From positions 15,320,001 to 15,384,000 of the forward strand of contig OX419762.1 in the NCBI GenBank assembly GCA_948567375.1: a DNA stretch of 64,000 nt, written 5' to 3'. Under the pieces are notes generated by a model. It ran no database searches and had not been told where the DNA came from. It was given only the letters and a program-made list of their open reading frames with translations. Shown one piece after another: positions 55,980-64,000 of this stretch (the first letter of the stretch is position 1; every line of letters begins with the position of its first letter). Made by a program: the position numbers and the translations under genes. Source of the DNA: Lunularia cruciata. Lineage: Eukaryota > Streptophyta > Marchantiopsida > Lunulariales > Lunulariaceae.

Positions 55980-57800
55980 GGAGAGAAGTCTATTATAGTA
56001 GATAAAGTCAACAAACTAAAACATCACTTTCAAGAGTTAAGTGAATTTATTATGAGTGTAAGTGAGATTACCTTTGTAAATTTTTGTGATGCATCTCGAT
56101 GGGTATCATAACCTTCTTTTGGGAGTAGTTTCTAACCAAGAAGTGAAAGAAGTAAGAATAAAGGACTAACTAATGATATTTAACCATATACCTCAAGATT
56201 TCCACCTGTATTCTTGTAATAAAAGACTATTTAACCTCAAAATATTGCAATTTGGTGATCAAGTTGTTATTACACTCTACCTTCTATCCATATCAAAATC
56301 AAGGTTCAAAGAGAGTCTCAAAACTTACTCACCATGTAGAATGTCCAGACCTTGTCCTATCTTTATGCTAGGTAGGATCTCAATATCTGGCTCTAATTAT
56401 AGTTTTTTTAGGTCTTCCTCATCCAAAGATGAAAAGATCTCATGCATCACCATGAGCTCATGAGGTTGCTTTACGACTACATTCTTATTTCTCTTTGAAG
56501 TGTTGTTTGGATGACTTTGCATGACTTTGGGGAATTCAACTTCCTTTCCTTATGTATTAAGAAAGATTTTAATGAGGATTCTTTCTCTCTTTCTTCTCTT
56601 ATTTTCTACAAAATCTGCACCCTCCTTTTGAATCTTGAGCAAGGTTATAGTCTCACGCACTTTGCTAGAAATGTAATCTTCAAGGATTATCTCATCAATG
56701 TGAAGAGCAAGAAAAATTGACTCTCAAGTAATTTGGTCTTGGCATAAACTATCCCCAATGTGTGAGTTCCATCTTCTCATTCATTGTCCCCACAACTCAC
56801 ACCAATGGTGCTTTGTCCAACAATCCAATTTTCCCTTGAGAGTGTTTTTGTTTTTATACTTGCTTATTATAATCTCCTACTTGATTTGGTTTGATGAGTA
56901 TGAGTATCCCAAACCCCACAGCAAGAACATTAAGTGAAAATTGTCTTTTAGCTCCTTGCAAGCACAAAGATAGTTCCAATCTGCAGACCACAGATTTTGA
57001 AGCTCCCAATATGAACTTCAAAATTTGTGGTATGCATAGTGGAACCAATCTTTCTTGTCATTCTCTCCTTCATAGTGGCCACTAATACAATTGTGCCCTT
57101 AAAAAATCTCAAGAGATAGCCTTTGAATTGTCACTAAACCCTCACTTGTCACTCTACATTCAAGCTTGATTCCAATGCACTACAAAAGTTTCGGTTTTGC
57201 AATCTATGGTCTGCTCTTGTAGGTATTGATTCAGTACTCTTCAATTTTGCTCTCTTGTCACTATTTAGCTGATTTAGTGGTTTAGTAATCAGGCCTTCCT
57301 CAATAATTTGCATGGTGTCTCAATTTTCATGTGTCTTGCATGTTCAAGAAACCCTTCACCTTCTAGAGAATCTTGTTACTTTCTATCCCTTTTCTAGGCC
57401 TTCTTTCCTTTTGGTAGGCATATTGTGCCTTTGATGCACATTTTATTACTATCAAGTCCTTGAAACTCCCTTTCAAAGTGTTTTGGTTCCATCAAAGACT
57501 TACCATGACTTTGAAATCCTTAACAAGACCTTCTAAGCACCTCAAGTCCCTTCTAAAGTGCCAAACCACATTCCAAAGCCGATCCAAAGCAAAATAACTC
57601 CACCTAAAGCAGTCTCTTGACTGTAGTGTCCTCTTGGAAGTCATCAAAAGGAATAGGTTATAGGTCTAAATTAGGAAAAGGTTAAAAAAACAAAATACTT
57701 TTGTTTTTAAAATTTCTTTAAAACTAGTGTAATTTAGAAATATTGAAACTGATGCCATTTCTTCACATGTGGGTGTCCATACAAACACTACATTGAAGGC
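55980..57800. other. Unassigned repeat-like sequence
   Basis: No recognised gene. Open stretches at 56173-56463 and 56511-56720 (+) lack family resemblance. The 3' end of the family C element may lie in the right part; no LTR was identified. Confidence 0.4.
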
Positions 57801-57849
57801 CTTTTAAATTAATCATAATACCATAGGATTCTCCACTTATCCACCATAG

Positions 57850-58970
57850 TGGCAAACAAGTTTCAAGGTTAGTAAGTTGGAGAGACCCATTCCTATAAAT
57901 TGTGTAACTTTACATGGTCCCATCCATCATAAATGCAATTTCTCAAGGAAAGTCATTTTCTTGCTGTCAAACAACAACACCAAATCCAAATTCCCTATTG
58001 CAACATGCTTTACCTTCTTATCAAGTTGGTCCTTTCTCTTGAGTTGAACCTTATTGGTATGTTCCAATCAGTCATCCTATTTTCCCTCTAGAAAAATAAA
58101 TTTTTGAATTTGCAAGTCTTGACTTTCTACTTTAGATAGCCAATCTTCTACAAGAATTTGATACAAAAGCACTTCAAACTCAACTTGCAAGATGGGATAA
58201 AGACCAGATGTAAAGAAGTAGTGCATCTACTTAGTAGCTATCTTCTTTGTGATTTTATATGCCTGCAAAACTGCTTGCAACTTAGTATCCCAATCATATG
58301 CATAGTTAATATTAACTTTATTAAGATTCCAACATAGCAATTCATTTGCTTTCTTAGTCATTTGGGCTATATGGAGTAGTTTTCCAATGTTTGATCTAGA
58401 AATGATTTTTTAGACCTCCACTTAGGCATTGATAAAGTGAGTACATGATCACTACCTAACTCAAGAAGGCATCCATAATGGGAGATCAAGTTTAAAAAAA
58501 TAATTTTATCACTATTTGTGCATCATCTTTTGTGTGGCTTTTCTTTCTTCTATCTTGATTGCATTATTGGTATAAATGAAAATATAACTCTTGTATTCAA
58601 TCTTGAAGGTTGGCATTGACCAACAAAATCAATACACCATTTCTCAAATAGATCCAAAGGTAAAATGCGCCATAATGACCACTAGGTACTAGGCATGGGG
58701 TTCTCAATCCTTTGGCATGCACCACATCTTTTGATGAACTTGTGCACAAAACTTGTACACTTGTGTGGATATTGTATTTGGTGCACCCACTTGTATTTGG
58801 TTTTCAAAATTTCTTTGTGTGTTCTTCAAGGCACAATAGACTCCAAAAGCTTTAGCATGTAAGGACTTAATAACACATCTAACTTCGTAAGATTCATGGC
58901 ATCTTTGAAGCACTTCATATGCTCCCATTTTCCAAAAAATACCACTTTTCAATTGGTTTGGTTCCATCTT
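57850..58970 (-). pseudogene. Family C integrase, decayed
   Basis: 58704-58967 (-) reads AYEVLQRCHESYEVRCVI and later CAQVHQKMWC, a damaged H2C2 region. Past a stop, the frame shows remnants of the PFEKW-x-x-DFVGP block near 58600-58660. Further catalytic blocks are unreadable. Confidence 0.55.
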
Positions 58971-59149
58971 ATAATGGAAACTAGCATGTTGTTTTGTAAG
59001 AGACCTAAACCTATACCTTCAAGACACTAGAGTGTGTGAAAGTAACAGTATTCCTTTGAGTATCAAGCTCCTAGGAAGTTGTGTAGGATGTTGTGAGTTG
59101 AAAAAATCACTCATCTAGAAAATTTTCCTTCTAATCATCAATCTATTTC

Positions 59150-59500
59150 TCAATCTCCAAAATTAGAGGAATCCCACATTACCACAGAGAGCACCTTCTC
59201 TCACCTAGACAATGTATATGAATATTCAAGATAAGTATACCTTCTCCACCTAGTGTTGCAAGGCATAGTGATCCACATGGAACACAAACTTGTAACCCAA
59301 GAGGTAATGCTTAAACTTCTTACATGCATATACCATTCCAAGAACATTGCATGCCATGCAATCTTGGAGTAGTTTCTCTTGGGGATAAACAATTTTCTAT
59401 TTGCATAGTATATGGGATAAAATTTCTTGTGTTCATTGTTTTGGCTTGGAACCATTCCAATGGCTATTGATGATGTATTCATGTGTACATGAAAAACATG
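59150..59500 (-). pseudogene. Family C RNase H, decayed
   Basis: 59201-59482 (-) reads NTSSIAIGMV, FYPIYYANRKL and PKRNYSKIA, the first half of a Ty3/gypsy RNase H. The leading catalytic Asp has been replaced (Asn-Thr-Ser in place of Asp-Ala-Ser). Confidence 0.75.
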
Positions 59501-60541
59501 GTCTCAATCTAGTGCTTGCATGATAGGTACCTCTACTAGATTAGTCTTCCACAACACAAAAGCATCCTCTTGGTCCTTTGTCATATGTAACCCTCTATCT
59601 TCTTGAGTAGCTTCATTAAAGGACTGCAAGAATTGCATAATTTTCTATAAACATCATGGTAATATCCAACATGTCTCAAGAAAGCTTGTAGCTCTTGGAT
59701 GTTCTTGGGTGATTTGAAGGCCTTGATAATCTTAAATTTTTTGGCATCAACTTTGACTTCGTGCCCTAACATCCTACATCCAAGAAAAATTCCCTTTTTC
59801 TTAACAAATTTTGTTTTGGTGATGAAGGAATAGCTTTATTGTTCAACACCTCTTGAAGGTCTAGTACAAGAATTTTCTATAGTTTTCCCATCTTCCAAAA
59901 ACATGAACAACTCAAAAAAACAACTCAATGAACAACTCAAAAAAACTTGTAGAAAATCTTTAAATATAGCATTCATCATTTTTAGGAAGGTAGCAAGGGT
60001 ATTTCAAAGACCATAGGGCATTTGATTGCATGCATAAGTTCCCCTGTATATTGTAAAGGTGGTTCAATCTTTATCCTCCTCATGAATAGAGACCTATTTG
60101 TATCTTGAAAAACCATCCAGGAAACTATAATATGTGTGCTTAGCAACTTGATCCAAGATTGCATCAATAAAGGTAGTGGATGATGGTGCCCTTCTTGGAT
60201 ATAATATTAAGCTTTCAAAAAAATTTGACATAAATGTATGCTACTCTTATTTTTCTTAGGTACAATGATAATTGAGACACCTACTCATTGGTGAGAATAT
60301 AGAAAATAACTCATGCTTTCAAATATTTGTCTATTTTGTCTTTGACTAACAAAGAGTACTTAAGATTTAGTCTATATTGCCATTGTCTCACAACCAGAGC
60401 TCCTTCTACCAGATCAATTCTATGGTCACCAAATTTTCCATGTATGCTTGGCATTTGGTCTATACTCCAAGCAAAAATATCCTGAAATTCATGGAACAAT
60501 CTTGCATATATTTCATATTCTTTATTAGACACATACTTCAA
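59501..60541 (-). pseudogene. Family C reverse transcriptase, decayed
   Basis: 60311-60541 (-) holds EFQDIFAWSIDQMPSIH, HRIDLVEGA and NLKYSLLVKDKIDKYLKA, the N-terminal block. 59982-60167 covers part of the palm, and 59581-59772 reads LGHEVKVDAKKFKIIKAF and FLRHVGYYHDVY (connection region). The DD motif region near 59830-59900 is not readable. Confidence 0.78.
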
Positions 60542-60899
60542 AATTTAAGGACCTTACCTTGTGCCAAAATCACCTCTTGATGGTCATCAAGATTTGTGAT
60601 GCCTTCAACATGATTCATGTGGTTCACTTCCAACATAGCTGAGTTTTGTAATTGCTCCTCCTTGTTTAGTTCATTGCCATTCAATGTTTCTTTGAATGAT
60701 AACTCATCCTTGTCTAGTTCGTAATACTCCAAGTAATTTATAAGTATTTCTTCAAAGGATACACTCAAAGGTCCATCCAAAGAGTCATTGGTATATGCAT
60801 CTTTTGATGATATTTTTTTCCCTTCATGAGGAATTTTCCTCCAGCAAACCATAATTGTCTTTTGGTTGCTTCAATAGGGTCATTAAATTTTAGCTTCTG

Positions 60900-61105
60900 T
60901 TGCTTAGGTGCCAATCAATGGTCACATACATATTGTAAAGCCAAGGTCTACCAATTAATACTGGGTATCTTGACTTTGATATGGATGGCAAGACAATGAA
61001 GTTTATTCAAATTGGACTCCCCTTATAGTAGCCACATATTGACAAAAGTCATGTAGGTCTTCGTCTTGTCTGACATGCAAAGCATAACACTCATGGTGTT
61101 GGTTC
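60900..61105 (-). pseudogene. Family C protease, part downstream of the solo LTR
   Basis: The minus frame shows VMLCMSDKTKTY near 61045-61090 and VLIGRPWLYNMYVTIDW near 60915-60970, the retropepsin C-terminal half. The other half lies at 61796-61900. Confidence 0.65.
61102..61105. repeat. Solo LTR target duplication, left copy
   Basis: GTTC abuts the LTR, and GTTC follows at 61796-61799. As at the complete family B element, the duplication is 4 bp. Confidence 0.65.
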
Positions 61106-61795
61106 CGTAACACCCATTTGTGCATGTGTGTGATATTGTGATATTTAGCTTAGTATTACAAATACTTGAGAGATATTATTTATATAGAGATAAATGATGG
61201 TTCTAGATTAGTCATGATTAGTTAAAGTTAGTCATAGCTAAGATAGTGAGTACCTTTCTTTAGAGGAAGTAGAAAAGATAAGAACCACTATTTGGATTCT
61301 AGTGTATTGACTTGGTATTGTTCCTAAGTGTTTGGCTTTGAGGAAAGAGTTGAGAACTCTTGGGCTTGCAAGCATTTTTGTTTTGGATTCTTCTATAGTC
61401 CAAGGATAGCCCATGTGAAAGAATACTTGACTTAGTGATTGGGTCAAGATAAGATCATATGCTCAGTGGAATATATCATGTGGATGGATATTCTTTTATA
61501 CTTTTTGACTTTACTTGACTTTTAGCCTAGTAACTTGAGTCACTATGGTAAATAGTAACTTTAATGAGTAACTATTTCACAAGTATATAAACAAGGGGTG
61601 AGGAAGTACTCATCATCCTTTCATTTGCAGCTATCTCTCTCTCATTGAGTTCACTAGTGAACAATGTCTTGAGTCTTGGAGTGTTAGCCTTGGAGGAGTA
61701 TGATGGAGTTGGGATTCTTTCTCTTCTTAGTCCATGGTGTGCTACCATAATAGCCATCAGAGGTTCATCCTGAGTGAGAGATAGGCCGGTCCACA
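61106..61795 (+). repeat. Solo LTR of family B
   Basis: 690 bp aligning end to end with the family B LTRs (start CGTAACACCC, from TG by one transition; end GGTCCACA). No internal sequence follows. Solo LTRs arise by recombination between the two LTRs of one element. Confidence 0.9.
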
Positions 61796-61900
61796 GTTCA
61801 ACCTAACCTCTGTGTTGTTTCTTCAGTCATTGCATTGATTCCCAATCTTGCATTGATTGGCATAGAATTTATAGTACATCATGTAATCTCTACTTCAATT
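61796..61900 (-). pseudogene. Family C protease, part upstream of the solo LTR
   Basis: The minus frame INARLGINAMTEETTQRLG leads directly into the other half across the LTR. This is the region around the retropepsin active site; the D-S/T-G motif itself is not readable. Confidence 0.55.
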
Positions 61901-64000
61901 TTAGGAGAAGGTAAGTCTGATGTTCAATTTGGTAAGTAGCAACTAGCTCCTTCTGTCTTATTTTCTCACATCTTTAAGAGCTAGGGCAAGTTGTTTATTT
62001 TAGAATTTATTATCCTCTCAAGCTACTGATAGGTAATATTTGCTTGTCTTGTTGCAATATCCACTCCAATGTCATGTTTTTTCACTCTTGGCTGGAGGCA
62101 GATTTATTTCACTTTTTCTACCTTTTCTTCTTGCTTCTAAAGCATTTCCTTGTAGCATCTACCTTTGGAGTTATATTATTCTTTGGTTGTTATCTATTCC
62201 CTTTGGTAGTTCAACTTGTAGACTTTGTCCCTTCATTAGCACTTGGTTCTCTTGCTTTTGTATAGTAATTGCAGCCTTCATCACTATAGGCATTATTGGC
62301 ACTCACTGAATCTCCTCATGTATAAGTTCTTCCACCTTCCCATGAATGTTTGAAGGCAATTTGGAAGTCATGTGCTTTGGCTCAGGTGGTTCTCATCGCA
62401 TAATTTTCTTTTCTTCATCCTTAACATTATCTTTTAGCTTTTAAATTCTCCATGAGTTTTCTTTCTCTTAGACAAGATCTTTCCTAAACCCTTCTTTATC
62501 TAAGTTTGATGTACATATTTGGAACTTTGACTAAAGTACCAAAAAAGATTGAAAAGATGTAATTTCATACGGAGCGGCCTGGGTAGATTGAGTCTCAACA
62601 CATTGGACATTGAGATCAGGGCAACGTCCTTCCTTAGAGGACAAGGTGGCCTTGGAATCTATTTCTTTCAAAGTGACTTAATGTACATTTATGTCTTTCT
62701 TTTATAAAGCATGTATTTGCATAAATCATACAATGACTTTTGGAGTTGGGGTTGCGGACAATTTGTAATAACCAATGCATGTTATTACAAACTATTATAA
62801 AAGTTTGAAATAGAGGAAAATTTATCCCATATGCTTCCTATGTTCATGACAATTTGGGGACCAGTACCCTAGAGCTCCACAATTCTAACATGCTACGAGG
62901 TTAGTATTTTGCTATGGAGGCATAATCCTTTGTTGAGGTTCATTGTGTACATATTCATTTGCCACATAACATGGAAGGTTAACCAGAGTTATAGCAGTAA
63001 TATTTAAAACCTCCTAAACTGCAAACATAGGTTCTTTTTCTTCCACAAAATATTCTTGCCACTCCTATGTAGGAAGCCAATCCATTTGCTATATAGCATG
63101 AGATGGTTGCATCATCAAACATCTTGTATTTGAGTGATCTGGCTTGCCATAGGTAGTGCAATAGATATTTGGTCTCTTATAAGAAGGAGGTCTTTGTTGG
63201 TTTTTGCACCAACCATTAACATCTTGAATTGAGCAAAGTCTTTTATCAATTCCTCCAACTTAGTATCCATCTTCATTGAGGTTTTAGGGTACGTGTAGGT
63301 TTTTTCCTTTGGTGACCACTAATCCTCTAGGTTTTTCATCCTAAGGTTAAGGTATCCAAGGGTAATGTTGAAGTGATTGATTTTGAAGATGATGATAGAT
63401 ATCTTGAGGTATTCCCTCTCTTTACATTCTTGCTTTCTTATCCTTGTTTGTTAAATGATGATGCTTTCTTCAGGGGTTTAGAAAAGCAGATTTGTATAGT
63501 TCAACCAACTTTATAACCTTGGATGAAATGTCATGATCTCTTTCTTTTGCAAACACTTGAAAATCCATTGGCAACCCTCCTAAAAACCACGATACACCTT
63601 GGGTATCAAAAGACCCAAGGCATGTCCCTTACTAGGGAACTCTATTCAAGAGGCTTTGAAAACTCTTAGTATAGTCTTGTAAGTTCTCATTCTTTCCTTG
63701 CTCCATGTTATTTAAAGTTCCAAATATGTTAGATTCATAATCCAATTCCATGAATTTTTTAAGGAAGTTGTCTCTTAAGGCTACCCAAGTTTATATATTA
63801 GCCATATTTTGCTAATGTAGGTATACCAATTCCATATGTTCTTCTGCATTAGGCTCTAAAATGTCCAAACTTGGTCCACCTCTATATCTTCTTTATTTGC
63901 CATTGAAGAAGATTCAAACTCCTTAATGAGTTTATATAGATCTTCATCTCCATCTTGACTCTTGAAATTTTGGTATGCTTGCCTTGTTAATGGTGCAATA
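61901..64000 (-). pseudogene. Family C gag, decayed, partial
   Basis: Two zinc-knuckle remnants lie on the minus strand: YCTTYGKPDHSNTRC (about 63130-63180, one Cys to Tyr) and NCGALGYWSPNC (about 62840-62880, His to Tyr). A capsid stretch WVALRDNFLKKFMELDYES at about 63730-63795 resembles Retrotrans_gag. The N-terminal end lies outside the window. The stretch 61950-62800 has no readable domain. Confidence 0.68.

Larger units (their letters stand above)
57800..64000 (-). mobile_element. Family C Ty3/gypsy element, decayed, split by a solo LTR, runs off the window
   Basis: On the minus strand gag (from beyond 64000), protease, RT, RNase H and integrase follow in order. A solo family B LTR (61106-61795) interrupts the protease. 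The RT N-terminal block (FAWSIDQMPSI) and protease (VLIGRPWLYN) differ from families A and B. LTRs and target duplication were not found; the left end near 57800 is approximate. Confidence 0.75.

Overview
The window looks like a repeat-packed stretch of a land-plant nuclear genome. The signs are plant-type Ty3/gypsy retrotransposons (initiator-Met-like and Asp-type primer sites, a chromodomain integrase), a spliced gene with short GT-AG introns, and heavy decay of old elements dominated by C/T and G/A changes. The gene content (an alpha-1,6-fucosyltransferase-like gene and an intronless MACPF protein) and the LINE-like reverse transcriptase suggest a seed-free plant such as a fern, lycophyte or bryophyte. 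That placement is an inference and was not tested.

Layout. 1-8.3 kb: a LINE-like reverse transcriptase gene, split by a nested chromovirus-type LTR retrotransposon (family A, copy A1, 604-6213) with a 5-bp target duplication. 8.3-24 kb: a gene-bearing island of more balanced composition. It holds a small unidentified ORF (9065-9220), an inverted-repeat element (about 11419-12030), a four-exon GT23-type fucosyltransferase-like gene (12927-15220, +), short tandem repeats (19.5-19.9 kb), an intronless MACPF plus beta-prism gene (20868-22268, -), and just upstream of it a tandem array of about 158-bp units resembling the 3' tail of the LINE. 24-64 kb: almost entirely decayed mobile DNA.

The mobile DNA of 24-64 kb comprises: a truncated minus-strand family A copy (A2, 26.9-31.6 kb); unrecognised Lys-rich and coiled-coil-like degenerate reading frames (32-34, 37-38 and 46-48 kb); a complete family B element with an Asp-type primer site and an extra zinc-knuckle ORF before gag (38130-45907); a complete minus-strand family A copy (A3, 49658-55974), itself interrupted in RNase H; and a minus-strand family C Ty3 element (about 57.8-64 kb), whose protease is split by a solo family B LTR (61106-61795).

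Only two genes look like functional host genes. The fucosyltransferase-like protein has a signal anchor and would act in the Golgi on glycans. The MACPF protein has the MACPF signature and a three-repeat beta-prism, as in pore-forming defence or insecticidal proteins. Every retroelement pol carries stops, frameshifts or substituted catalytic residues, so none appears autonomous. Domain limits inside decayed elements are approximate and no database search was possible.
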